NCBI RefSeq assembly: GCF_000455445.1
Contig: NZ_HG417094.1
Span: 115,507-174,004, forward strand
DNA: 58,498 nt
DNA from: Hoylesella timonensis 4401737 = DSM 22865 = JCM 15640
Lineage (GTDB): Bacteria > Bacteroidota > Bacteroidia > Bacteroidales > Bacteroidaceae
Direction of reading: 5' to 3'
Part shown: piece by piece, positions 33,649 through 42,513 of the stretch
Numbering within the stretch: the first letter of the stretch is position 1
Layout: the number at the start of each line of letters is the position of its first letter
Notes under the pieces: model-generated
Database searches by the model: none
Seen by the model: only the letters and a program-made list of their open reading frames with translations
Told to the model about the DNA's origin: nothing
Translations under genes and position numbers: made by a program

Positions 33649-35747
33649 CCAGCATACTCAGTCAGGACATCAAATACCTTACAGGCGTGGGACCAAAGCG
33701 TAAGGAAATTTTGGAGAAAGAACTCCAAATATCTACGTGGGGTGACCTGTTAGAGTATTATCCTTACAAGTATGTAGACCGAAGTAGGATTTATCGTATT
33801 GGTGAATTGCGAGGCGACTTGCCATTTGTGCAATTGAAAGGCAAGATACTGAGCTTTGAAGAGTTTGCTATGGGCGCTCATCGTAAGCGAGTGGTGGCAC
33901 ATTTCAGCGACGGGACTGGTGTGGTAGACTTGGTTTGGTTTCGTGGTGCGCAATATGTCTATAAGACGTATAAGGTCAACGAAGAATATATCGTCTTCGG
34001 ACGACCAAGCATTTATGGCGGTCGTTACCAGTTTGCACATCCCGATATAGATAAGGTGGCAGATGTACAGCTTTCAGAAATGGGCATGCAACCTTATTAT
34101 ATGACCACCGAACGCATGAAAAAGATGGGGCTGACCTCTCGCTCCCTTGAAAAACTTACCAAGACTTTGGTGGAGAAACTCTCCGAGCAAACCATTTCAG
34201 AAACATTGCCACCTTATATAATAGGACCCTTACACTTGATTTCTCGCACGGAGGCATTGCATAAGATTCATTATCCGAAAAGTCTCGAGGACGTGCAACG
34301 AGCCCAAGTTAGGTTAAAGTTTGAAGAGTTGTTCTATGTACAGCTGAATATATTGCGATATGCCCACGACCAACGCCGCAAATATCGAGGCTATGTTTTT
34401 ACACAAGTAGGTTCGTTATTCCATTTTTTCTATCACAACAACTTACCTTTCGAGCTCACCAATGCACAAAAGCGAGTGATGCACGAGATACGCAACGACA
34501 TGGCTACGGGACAGCAAATGAATCGCTTGGTGCAAGGAGACGTGGGATCGGGCAAAACATTGGTGGCACTCATGTCTATGCTCATCGCTATTGGGAATGG
34601 TTTTCAGGCGTGTATGATGGCTCCCACGGAGATTTTAGCCGAGCAACATTTTGCCACCATTCGTAAGTTTTTAAGACAGATGCCCGTGCGCATAGAGCTG
34701 CTCACGGGGATAGTGAAAGGCAAAAAGCGAGAGGAAATATTAAACGGTTTGCTCACTGGCGAGGTGCAAATATTGGTGGGTACGCATGCTGTCATTGAGG
34801 ACAATGTACAGTTTTCACGTTTAGGGTTGGCAGTGGTGGATGAGCAACATCGCTTCGGTGTGGCGCAACGTGCCAAATTGTGGGGAAAGAGTCAACAGCC
34901 TCCCCATATACTTGTGATGACGGCAACACCCATTCCTCGCACATTGGCGATGACGATTTATGGCGATTTGGATGTGAGTGTCATCGACGAATTGCCGCCT
35001 GGACGGAAACCAATACAGACCATTCATAAGTATGACAACCAACTTACCAGTCTGTACCAAGGTATAAGGCAACAAATACGGCAGGGTAGGCAGGTCTATA
35101 TCGTGTTTCCTCTCATTACAGAAAGCGAAAAAATAGACCTGAAGAATCTCGAAGCAGGATATGAGTCACTGTGTAGTATCTTTCCTGATATGAAATTGAG
35201 CAAGGTACACGGTAAGATGAAGCCGAAAGAGAAAGACCTTGAGATGCAGAAATTTAGTAAGGGAGAGACCCAAATATTGGTCGCCACCACTGTGATTGAA
35301 GTGGGAGTGGACGTTCCCAATGCTTCTGTAATGGTTATTCTGGATGCACAGCGGTTTGGTTTGTCGCAACTGCATCAGTTGCGTGGACGTGTGGGACGCG
35401 GTGCAGATCAGAGTTATTGCATCTTGGTGACGAATCACAAGCTCACACAGGAAACAAGAAAGCGCATTGACATCATGTGTCAGACCAACGATGGCTTTCA
35501 GATAGCCGAAGCAGACCTAAAACTTAGGGGACCCGGAGATTTGGAGGGGACGCAGCAAAGCGGAATTGCCTTTGACTTAAAGATTGCTGACATTGCCCGT
35601 GATGGACAGCTGATACAGTTGGCTCGTGATGAGGCACAGAAGATTATCAATGATGATCCTGACTGTGAGAAGAGCCAATACAGCATGCTGTGGAATCGAT
35701 TAAACGAGCTACGAAAAAGCAATGTGAACTGGGCTGCTATTTCTTAG
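33645..35747 (+). CDS. recG: ATP-dependent DNA helicase RecG
   Basis: 700 residues, normal length. Domain order is RecG: an N-terminal wedge/OB region beginning YLTGVGPKRKEILEKEL, then helicase motif I (VQGDVGSGKTLVALM), motif II as the RecG-specific DEQHRFG, motif III VMTATPIPRTLAM, and a C-terminal half with VIEVGVDVPNASVM, QLHQLRGRVGRG and the TRG region. It reverses stalled replication forks and processes recombination intermediates. Translation is coupled to ispD through the ATGA overlap. Confidence 0.96.
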   Translation: MTSILSQDIKYLTGVGPKRKEILEKELQISTWGDLLEYYPYKYVDRSRIYRIGELRGDLPFVQLKGKILSFEEFAMGAHRKRVVAHFSDGTGVVDLVWFRGAQYVYKTYKVNEEYIVFGRPSIYGGRYQFAHPDIDKVADVQLSEMGMQPYYMTTERMKKMGLTSRSLEKLTKTLVEKLSEQTISETLPPYIIGPLHLISRTEALHKIHYPKSLEDVQRAQVRLKFEELFYVQLNILRYAHDQRRKYRGYVFTQVGSLFHFFYHNNLPFELTNAQKRVMHEIRNDMATGQQMNRLVQGDVGSGKTLVALMSMLIAIGNGFQACMMAPTEILAEQHFATIRKFLRQMPVRIELLTGIVKGKKREEILNGLLTGEVQILVGTHAVIEDNVQFSRLGLAVVDEQHRFGVAQRAKLWGKSQQPPHILVMTATPIPRTLAMTIYGDLDVSVIDELPPGRKPIQTIHKYDNQLTSLYQGIRQQIRQGRQVYIVFPLITESEKIDLKNLEAGYESLCSIFPDMKLSKVHGKMKPKEKDLEMQKFSKGETQILVATTVIEVGVDVPNASVMVILDAQRFGLSQLHQLRGRVGRGADQSYCILVTNHKLTQETRKRIDIMCQTNDGFQIAEADLKLRGPGDLEGTQQSGIAFDLKIADIARDGQLIQLARDEAQKIINDDPDCEKSQYSMLWNRLNELRKSNVNWAAIS

Positions 35748-36133
35748 CGTCATTATTTGCAGTGAATTTGTGGAAAAAAGCAACAATAAAGATACACTTT
35801 TTAACAAAAACACTCACAAAACACTGAAAGAAAAGAATAGCAGAGCGTCTGCATAAATATTGCTTAATTATAACTATAAAACCCATGTAATAGGGGAGAA
35901 TATCCCAAAAAGAGGCATAGACAAAGGTGTATATACGTATTTTTATGGCATTTGTAATTGATACACTTTGGTTAAAGCGTCTATAAAATCTGTTAAGACT
36001 GTAACAAGATTGCAATAAATTGACTATTTTTGCAACAGATTTTTAAGAATCATGAGGATTTGATTGATTTGCCTTGAAGATCTGTAAAAGGTTTTTAATA
36101 ACCTCCATAGGAGACCTAAACCCAAATTTGTAT
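35748..36133 (+). promoter_or_regulatory. 386-bp gap with the promoter of the M23 peptidase gene
   Basis: No credible gene. TATTTTTG at 36025-36032 matches the -7 consensus, without a matching -33, and gives a ~95-base leader. Frames open from 36074 include residues unlike a signal peptide, so the region up to 36133 is taken as non-coding. Confidence 0.5.
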
Positions 36134-37084
36134 ATGAGACTACTGAATAAGATTAAGACATTTGCTTTTATTACTTTGCTTGCAGCATTCGCACAACCAA
36201 CCATTGCGCAAGACTTATTGGCAAGACAAGCACCCGTAGATAGGAAGATGAAAGCAGTGGATACACTCTTACTTCACAATATTATCGAAAAAGAAAATCT
36301 GGAATCTCCAGCAGCTCAGTTGTATGAAGAATGGGACAATCGTTATGCCCATCGACAGACAGCACTTCCCGATAGCTTTAGGATTGACCTTAGGCATTTC
36401 TGCATGCCCACCCCGAGTCGTGTAATTACCAGTAATTTTGGTACTCGTTGGGGACGCCAGCATAAAGGCTTGGATATAAAGGTATATATTGGCGACACCA
36501 TTCGTGCTGCGTTTAGTGGCAAGGTGCGTATAGTACGCTATGAAGCCCGAGGCTATGGAAATTATATTGTCATTCGTCATGGCAATGGATTAGAGACGAT
36601 TTATGGACACTTGTCTAAGCAATTGGTAAGTGAGAATCAAGAAGTGCGTGCAGGAGATGTCATTGGACTGGGCGGAAATACCGGTAGAAGTACAGGCTCT
36701 CACCTGCATTTTGAGACAAGATTGTGCGGTGTAGCATTGAATCCCGCCTTGTTATTTGACTTCCGTGCACAGGATGTGACAGGAGACTATTACACCTTTA
36801 GGAACAATTCTTATCAAAGTGAATCGGCAGAAGCGACTCGTTTACGGGGTAAAATTGGCAATGGAGGTTATACGCCAGACCAAGTTAGGGGCGGTGTAGC
36901 GAGCAGACGTGAGGATGTGGAAGCTTTCAATACCGTACAGGTACAGTATCACAAGGTACAAGCTGGCGAGACCTTGAACTCGATTGCGCGTAAACGTGGC
37001 GTTACAGTAGAACAGATATGTCGATTGAGCCATATAAGTAAGTCTGATAAAATTAAGCCTGGACGAATCTTAAGATATTCGTAA
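36134..37084 (+). CDS. M23 (LytM) peptidase with C-terminal LysM, exported
   Basis: 316 residues from MRLLNKIKTF. A signal peptide ends near TIA/QD. The LytM domain spans ~95-215 with the zinc ligands in HKGLDIKV (near 110) and HLHFETR (near 190), plus YGHLSKQL and GLGGNTGRSTGSH, so an active metalloendopeptidase is expected. A single LysM follows (~272-316, YHKVQAGETLNSIARKRGVT). It would cut peptidoglycan cross-links, or activate other hydrolases, in the periplasm. I moved the start from 36074 to 36134 because only this start gives a clean signal peptide. A terminator follows. Confidence 0.93.
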   Translation: MRLLNKIKTFAFITLLAAFAQPTIAQDLLARQAPVDRKMKAVDTLLLHNIIEKENLESPAAQLYEEWDNRYAHRQTALPDSFRIDLRHFCMPTPSRVITSNFGTRWGRQHKGLDIKVYIGDTIRAAFSGKVRIVRYEARGYGNYIVIRHGNGLETIYGHLSKQLVSENQEVRAGDVIGLGGNTGRSTGSHLHFETRLCGVALNPALLFDFRAQDVTGDYYTFRNNSYQSESAEATRLRGKIGNGGYTPDQVRGGVASRREDVEAFNTVQVQYHKVQAGETLNSIARKRGVTVEQICRLSHISKSDKIKPGRILRYS

Positions 37085-37161
37085 ATGGCTTAGAACCTTC
37101 ACTCAACGATATCTTATCCTCTACGTTTGGATGAGTAAAATATTAGAATTATTACCAATCT

Positions 37162-37197
37162 AACAGTCTATCTAATAAGGATAGGCTGTTTTCCTTT
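37162..37197 (+). terminator. Intrinsic terminator after the M23 peptidase gene
   Basis: An 11-bp stem from 37162-37172 to 37180-37190 with one T-G wobble and a TAATAAG loop is followed by a T-rich tail. The following ~330 bp contain no gene; CGTTAGCTAACG (37296-37307) is a perfect 12-bp palindrome there. Confidence 0.75.
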
Positions 37198-37413
37198 ATA
37201 TCAGAGGCATAAGGGAAGGGCTAAAATGAGTTCGATTGAATAGAAAGGGTTGGTGAGAAACGTGTCATGGCACTCTATATAAAGTCTAACAAGAGCGTTA
37301 GCTAACGGCAAGTGAACTTACATCTATCGTGTTAATGCACAATAAATTGCGATTGAAGCGGTTAAATTTTTATAATTTGTTTTGATATCTCACATATTTT
37401 GATATCTTATTTA

Positions 37414-37421
37414 TATATTTG
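37414..37421 (+). promoter_or_regulatory. Probable -7 element of the OmpA-type lipoprotein gene
   Basis: TATATTTG fits the consensus, about 100 bases before the chosen start. Two copies of TTTTGATATCT lie just upstream (near 37379 and 37397) and could be regulatory; no well-placed -33 is seen. Confidence 0.5.
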
Positions 37422-37522
37422 TACACAAATCGTATCGTGTAGAGAGGCCTACCCACTGAATAAGTGATGAATGAGGGCATTGACGCATGAAAGAAAAATA
37501 TTTAACTAAAAACGAATTGATT

Positions 37523-38383
37523 ATGATGAAGAAACATGGATTAATATTCCCTTTGCTTGCTGCTGCTTTATTGGTTTCGAGCTGTGCAAGTAAGAAAGAT
37601 TTGGAAAACTGTCAGTCTGAAAATCGTGAGTTGACTTCTAATTATCAGACAGCGAAAGAGCAGTTGGCAGCATCACAGGCGCGTGTTACCTCTTTGGAAG
37701 AGCAATTATTGCAACAAAAACGTGACTACGCTGCTTTGCAGAATTCATTGGATAAGAGTTTGTTAAACACAAAATCCAATAATATTAACATCTCTAAATT
37801 GGTGGATCAAATTAATGAGTCGAACCAATATATTCGACACTTGGTAGAGGTGAAATCTAAATCTGATTCACTGAACATGGTTTTAACCAACAATTTGACC
37901 CGCTCCTTGAGTCGTGAAGAGCTGAAAGAGGTAGATGTTCAGGTGTTGAAGGGCGTGGTTTATATCAGCTTGGCTGATAACATGCTTTATAAAACCGCTT
38001 CTTATGAGATTAACGACCGAGCTGCAGAAACTCTGAGTAAGATTGCTAAAATCATCATGGATTATAAAGAGTATGACGTTTTGGTGGAGGGAAATACCGA
38101 TAATGTTCCTGTGAATCCAAACAGTCCGTTGATGAAGAATATTCGTAACAACTGGGACTTGTCTACGCTCCGTGCATCAAGTGTGGTGCAATACTTGCAA
38201 AAGAACTATGGTGTGGATCCTAAACGTATGACCGCTGGAGGACGTGGGGAGTACAATCCATTGACATCCAATAATACAGAGTTGGGTAGACAGCGTAATC
38301 GTCGTACTCAAATTATTATCACACCGAAGCTTGATCAGTTCATGGACTTGATTGATGAAGCACCTGAAAATACGAAAGAGTAA
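37523..38383 (+). CDS. OmpA-family peptidoglycan-binding lipoprotein
   Basis: 286 residues from MMKKHGLIFP. Lipobox VSSC gives Cys21. Residues ~25-130 form a long coiled coil (NCQSENRELTSNYQTAKEQL, VTSLEEQLLQQKRDY), then an OmpA-like domain from ~155 to the end with NTDNVPV, LSTLRASSVVQYL and GRQRNRRTQIII. It probably tethers the outer membrane to peptidoglycan. The frame is open from 37487, but the extra 12 residues are hydrophilic and would bury the signal peptide. It is followed by a large inverted repeat at 38511. Confidence 0.92.
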   Translation: MMKKHGLIFPLLAAALLVSSCASKKDLENCQSENRELTSNYQTAKEQLAASQARVTSLEEQLLQQKRDYAALQNSLDKSLLNTKSNNINISKLVDQINESNQYIRHLVEVKSKSDSLNMVLTNNLTRSLSREELKEVDVQVLKGVVYISLADNMLYKTASYEINDRAAETLSKIAKIIMDYKEYDVLVEGNTDNVPVNPNSPLMKNIRNNWDLSTLRASSVVQYLQKNYGVDPKRMTAGGRGEYNPLTSNNTELGRQRNRRTQIIITPKLDQFMDLIDEAPENTKE

Positions 38384-38737
38384 ATCATCAAGGCACACAG
38401 GGTGATAGTTTGCCCTATCACTTGTCGATATTTCTGCTTTTAAATGTGGTTGAAATAAAAGACGATTGCTGTCTAAAAAGCAGATAACATTAGAGCAATA
38501 TGAAGAAACGAAGTGTATCTTTCGTTAATGACGTATGGCGTTGCTACCACAACTCCACAGTCTGACGAAAGATACACTTTTTATATGTTCCTATCACAAA
38601 TAAAGTTTGAATGAAAAGCCACGCTTATTAGAAAGCGATAGTAGCATTAAAATAGCAAGGATATAGTTCAATCGTAAACAGTATAATTCATGACTTGATA
38701 CTTGTGAAGTACTGGTTTTACACAAAGAAATAAAAAT
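38384..38737. repeat. 354-bp gap with a 15-bp perfect inverted repeat
   Basis: AAGTGTATCTTTCGT (38511-38525) and its exact reverse complement (38565-38579) enclose 39 bases and are followed by TTTTT at 38578-38582. It could be a long-loop terminator, a small RNA or the ends of a tiny element. A shorter hairpin GTGATAG/CTATCAC lies at about 38402-38421, just after the OmpA-type gene. No coding frame is convincing. Confidence 0.7.
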
Positions 38738-40210
38738 ATGAATCAAACAATTTTGCAAGGTTTCCACTGGTATACAGAAGGAAACGGAGTGTTTTATAAG
38801 CACATGAAGAAAATTTCTGATCAGCTTCAGAAATTAGGTATTACCATGGTGTGGTTTCCACCAGCTTATAAAGCTGCAGGAGGTGCTAACTCTGTGGGGT
38901 ATGACCCTTATGACTTGTTTGACTTAGGAGAGTTTGACCAAAAAGGAAGTATTCCCACCAAGTATGGTACGAAAGACGAATATATTGATGCCTGCAAAAC
39001 CTTGCAGAGTAAAAAGATTGCGGTAATGGTTGATGTCGTCTTGAATCATAAGGCTGGCGGAGATGAGACAGAGCATTTTCATGTGGTAAAAGTTGATCCT
39101 AACAATCGTCAGAAGAACATTTCTGCACCTTATGAAATTGAAAGTTATACGAAGTTTACCTTCCCAGGTCGAGGGGATAAATATTCTAATTTCAAATGGG
39201 ATTTCACCTGTTTCTCTGGTGTTGATTATGCAGTGGGAGAAGATAAAGGTATCTTTCAAATCATCAATGACCATGGAGACGGCTGGGAATCTGTAGTAGG
39301 GAATGAGAAAGGTAACTACGATTACTTGATGTATAATGACATAGAGCACCGTAATCCCTATGTAAGAAAGGAACTTAATGATTGGGGAAAATGGTATCAT
39401 GATCAAGTATTCTTTGATGGTGTGCGCTTGGATGCTGTGAAACATCAATCCCCCAAGTTCTATAAAGAATGGTTGACTTTACTCCGTTCGAATACGGGAA
39501 AAAATATTTTTGCTGTTGGTGAGTATTGGACGCCAGGCTTATTGCCGTTAATGTTAGAGTATCTAAAAGCTACCGAAGAATGTATGAGTCTTTTTGATGC
39601 ATCTCTGCAACAAAACTTCCATGTTGCTTCAAAGAGCGGAGATTCGTATGATTTACGTCGAATCTTTGATGAAACCTTGGTTTCTGCACGTCCAGATAAG
39701 GCTGTTACAGTGGTGGCTAATCATGATACTCAGCCTTTACAAGCCTTAGAGGCACCCGTTGAGCCATGGTTTAAGCCGTTGGCTTACGCTCTTATCTTGT
39801 TGCGACAAGATGGCTATCCTTGTGTTTTCTACCCTGATTTGTTTGGTGCACATTACAAAGACACAGGAAATGATGGTCAAGAATATGAGATATTCTTGGA
39901 TAAGGTGGATGGTATTGAAGGATTGATGAAAGCTCGCAAAGAGAATGCTTATGGATTACAACGCGATTATTTTGAAGATGCAAATTGCTTAGGGTGGACT
40001 CGTGAGGGTGACGGATTTAACCGAGGTTGTGCCGTTGTGATGAGTAATAAAGATCAATACGAAAAGCCTATGGAAGTTGGAAAGGCTTACGCAGGACAGT
40101 ATTTCTATGATTTATTGGGTCGATTTGATCACAAAATTCAAATTGACGAAAATGGCTGGGGTAACTTTACATGTCCAGCAGGAAATGTTTCCGTTTGGGT
40201 TCCAGCGTGA
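38738..40210 (+). CDS. Cytoplasmic alpha-amylase (GH13, subfamily 5 type)
   Basis: 490 residues without signal peptide. It starts NQTILQGFHWYTEGNG, typical of intracellular AmyS/AmyA amylases. The triad is nucleophile Asp232 (FDGVRLDAVKH), acid/base Glu262 (FAVGEYWTPG) and Asp330 (VVANHDTQP). VDVVLNHKAGGD is conserved region I. It would break imported maltooligosaccharides or stored glycogen in the cytoplasm, complementing the secreted enzyme of the sus locus 25 kb away. It is a single-gene unit bounded by inverted repeats on both sides. Confidence 0.95.
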   Translation: MNQTILQGFHWYTEGNGVFYKHMKKISDQLQKLGITMVWFPPAYKAAGGANSVGYDPYDLFDLGEFDQKGSIPTKYGTKDEYIDACKTLQSKKIAVMVDVVLNHKAGGDETEHFHVVKVDPNNRQKNISAPYEIESYTKFTFPGRGDKYSNFKWDFTCFSGVDYAVGEDKGIFQIINDHGDGWESVVGNEKGNYDYLMYNDIEHRNPYVRKELNDWGKWYHDQVFFDGVRLDAVKHQSPKFYKEWLTLLRSNTGKNIFAVGEYWTPGLLPLMLEYLKATEECMSLFDASLQQNFHVASKSGDSYDLRRIFDETLVSARPDKAVTVVANHDTQPLQALEAPVEPWFKPLAYALILLRQDGYPCVFYPDLFGAHYKDTGNDGQEYEIFLDKVDGIEGLMKARKENAYGLQRDYFEDANCLGWTREGDGFNRGCAVVMSNKDQYEKPMEVGKAYAGQYFYDLLGRFDHKIQIDENGWGNFTCPAGNVSVWVPA

Positions 40211-40236
40211 TTCCTTTGCTCTGTCCTATAATAGTA

Positions 40237-40272
40237 ATGGGGAATATGATGCAATTTGTTCATATTCCCCAT
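40237..40272. terminator. Hairpin between the convergent amylase and porin genes
   Basis: ATGGGGAATATG (40237-40248) pairs perfectly with CATATTCCCCAT (40261-40272) around 12 bases. No T run follows on either strand, yet its place between convergent genes fits a terminator. Confidence 0.65.
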
Positions 40273-40305
40273 CGTTGAAATAATAGGGTGATGTTCATCA
40301 TAGCA

Positions 40306-41337
40306 TCAGAATCGAGTCATCACTTCAATGACGAACTTATCTTTTTCTGACATTTTTGCGAACTGATTTTGCTCATAAAAGTACTTTTCATAATTCAGGC
40401 GAATATCTGAGATAAAGGGTTTGTCGATGCTTAATGTTACACCACCAGTGAGACGCGACCGTTTATAGTCGTTGATGATAAGCGTTCCGTTTTCATCTTT
40501 CACACCATTCTTATAACGGAACCCGTCACTATGATCGGACATATAATCATAACGAATAAGAGGAGACACCTTTGTAAAGAAACATCTTCTTAGTGGAATG
40601 TCATAATTAATAAAGGTATTGACAGAATTAACATCATGAAAAGCTTGGTGTGCATACGTCTTGTGGAGATATTCCAGTTCAGCATGCCACCCATGAGCAT
40701 GATAATACATGCCTGCATCGTACATCATGACAGTTGAATGTGCTGGACTAATCTTTTGAGCACTAAGTGTGAAGTTCCATTTTCCTGCGACAAACGCTTG
40801 TAATTTGGTGGAGAAATTAATTTCATTCGTCCAAAAATCTACTTGATGTGTCAGTCCCGAACCATTGAAGATACCAATCTCAAGTCGCATAGGAACGAGG
40901 ATCTTAAAATTATATCCCGCTGTTAAGCCCACATCGCGCACATCGCCTACCTGTTTAGCAATGAACGATCGGTTGGCAAAATACTGTTGATGGGGTGATC
41001 GGTGTGCATCTATCGTAAACGGAACTCGCATCTGTCCGATCGTTATTTGCAAACGTTCCAAGGGTGTTATCTTGGTATAGGCATCTAACATCCTAATTTG
41101 TCCCTTGTCAGAGAGGTCTATTTCGGTTTTGTAAGATACATTGTTTGCTACGTTACCAGATAAACTAAACCGTGCTGTACGCACTTGAAATCTGCCTTTT
41201 TGGTCTTGGGGTTGGTACTCATACTTGCCTCTAAAAGTACCGTGAATATGGGGCGTGTAATCTATGTTATTCGTGTTTTGCGAAAAACAAGACAAGCAGA
41301 GGGGTATCATCCATATTGTTAGTTTCAGGGCTCTCAT
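40306..41337 (-). CDS. Porin of the OprO/OprP (phosphate-selective) family
   Basis: 343 residues. Signal peptide ends near CFS/QN. The pattern of amphipathic strands, FRGKYEYQPQDQKGRFQVRTARFSL, YKTEIDLSDKGQIRMLDAY and ITIGQMRVPFTID, matches porin_O_P proteins, and the chain ends in Phe (MTRF), as barrel proteins do. Members form outer-membrane channels, some selective for phosphate or pyrophosphate. The divergent LRR-ppk-ppx genes make a phosphate role attractive here, but selectivity residues cannot be judged by eye. TAATTTTG (minus, 41372-41379) is a possible -7 element. Confidence 0.85.
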   Translation of the reverse strand: MRALKLTIWMIPLCLSCFSQNTNNIDYTPHIHGTFRGKYEYQPQDQKGRFQVRTARFSLSGNVANNVSYKTEIDLSDKGQIRMLDAYTKITPLERLQITIGQMRVPFTIDAHRSPHQQYFANRSFIAKQVGDVRDVGLTAGYNFKILVPMRLEIGIFNGSGLTHQVDFWTNEINFSTKLQAFVAGKWNFTLSAQKISPAHSTVMMYDAGMYYHAHGWHAELEYLHKTYAHQAFHDVNSVNTFINYDIPLRRCFFTKVSPLIRYDYMSDHSDGFRYKNGVKDENGTLIINDYKRSRLTGGVTLSIDKPFISDIRLNYEKYFYEQNQFAKMSEKDKFVIEVMTRF

Positions 41338-41544
41338 GATTTATTTGAGTTGAGTGATGCTTATTTTGACACAAAATTACATGTTTACTTTTTTATTGAG
41401 GTGATAAACTTGTTACATTTTTATGACAAAAGATAAGCGATTGCGCATAACAAATGATGGAAAGAATCCTATTTATAACGACAGTCACATAAAAATGTAA
41501 TATAATTGTAAAAAGCAATACAACAATATTTCGATATTATATCT

Positions 41545-41552
41545 TAAATTTG
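41545..41552 (+). promoter_or_regulatory. Probable -7 element of the LRR-ppk-ppx unit
   Basis: TAAATTTG fits TAnnTTTG and lies 23 bases before the ATG at 41576. The -33 is not clear. With the opposite element at 41372-41379 it gives divergent promoters about 165 bp apart. Confidence 0.5.
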
Positions 41553-41575
41553 CAACAAACTAATTGTATCGTTGT

Positions 41576-42466
41576 ATGAAAGAGAATAAAAAACTCATCA
41601 AGGATGTCCTCAAGAAAACCTTAAATAGAGAGGATAAATTCGAGAATTTGGTATTAAATCTTGCCTTGAAAAAAATGACAGGAGCCAAGGAGGATGCGGC
41701 TGGCGTGTTCTATTCCAAGAAACAAAAGCGTGTCATTATGGCATCGAAGACCTTAGAAGGTGTCTACGAAATCCCTGAAGGAACTGAAACAATTGATGAT
41801 AATGCGTTCTGGGGATGTGCTTATGTGGAGGAGATAAAGATACCCGAGACCGTTACTCGAATTGGTAATGAGGCTTTTGCCAGATGTATGTCATTGAAAA
41901 AATTGGTGATTCCTGCATCTGTAAAAACTCTTGGATACAATCCTTTCATCGATCTCAATAGTCATGTAGTAGATTGTCAATCTCCTCATTTCGTGATTGA
42001 GAACAAATTGTTGTACTCAGCTGATCAGAAAACGCTCATTGCATGCTTAACGGATGCAGCCATGGTCATCATTCCGAAGACTGTTGAACAAATCTCGGAT
42101 TTTGCTTTCACCCGTCGTCGAAACCTTAAAAAAGTTGTTATCCCTGACACAGTAAAGGCTATAGGGAGTGATGCTTTTTCTGACTGTGATAGTCTCGAAG
42201 AAATCGTGATACCTGCATCAGTAAGTACCATTGAAGGACATGCCTTTGCGGAATGCGATAAATTGAAGAAAATTACCTTCTTTGGAGTAGTAGAGCATGT
42301 TGCTCGTACGACCATTTCTAATTGTGAGTCGCTCAAGAAAATCATTGTTCCAGAGGGAGCTTCCAAGCATTATATTAAACAGCTCCATGTACCTTTAGAG
42401 TTGGAAGACATTGTAATCGAGAATGTGAAAAAGGGAGACAAACATGTTGAAGTATCGGAAGAATAA
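41576..42466 (+). CDS. BspA-type leucine-rich-repeat protein without export signal
   Basis: 296 residues from MKENKKLIKDV. After a helical N-terminus of ~60 residues come LRR_5/BspA-like repeats (for example IPETVTRIGNEAFARCMSLKK, then IPASVKTLG; IPDTVKAIGSDAFSDCDSLEE; IPASVSTIEGHAFAECDKLKK). BspA proteins are usually surface adhesins, but this one lacks a signal peptide or lipobox and is expected in the cytoplasm. It lies 47 bp before ppk in the same direction, so it may be a partner or scaffold for polyphosphate metabolism; that is speculation. The frame extends four codons upstream only through TTG. Confidence 0.85.
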   Translation: MKENKKLIKDVLKKTLNREDKFENLVLNLALKKMTGAKEDAAGVFYSKKQKRVIMASKTLEGVYEIPEGTETIDDNAFWGCAYVEEIKIPETVTRIGNEAFARCMSLKKLVIPASVKTLGYNPFIDLNSHVVDCQSPHFVIENKLLYSADQKTLIACLTDAAMVIIPKTVEQISDFAFTRRRNLKKVVIPDTVKAIGSDAFSDCDSLEEIVIPASVSTIEGHAFAECDKLKKITFFGVVEHVARTTISNCESLKKIIVPEGASKHYIKQLHVPLELEDIVIENVKKGDKHVEVSEE

Positions 42467-42513
42467 GCTTCTCTCTTGCAATTTTCATCGTCAATAATAA
42501 TCAAGACTGCTTT

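Noticed and set aside
38594..38803. 69-codon minus-strand frame before the cytoplasmic amylase
   Set aside because: It overlaps the amylase N-terminus in antisense and has no recognisable feature.
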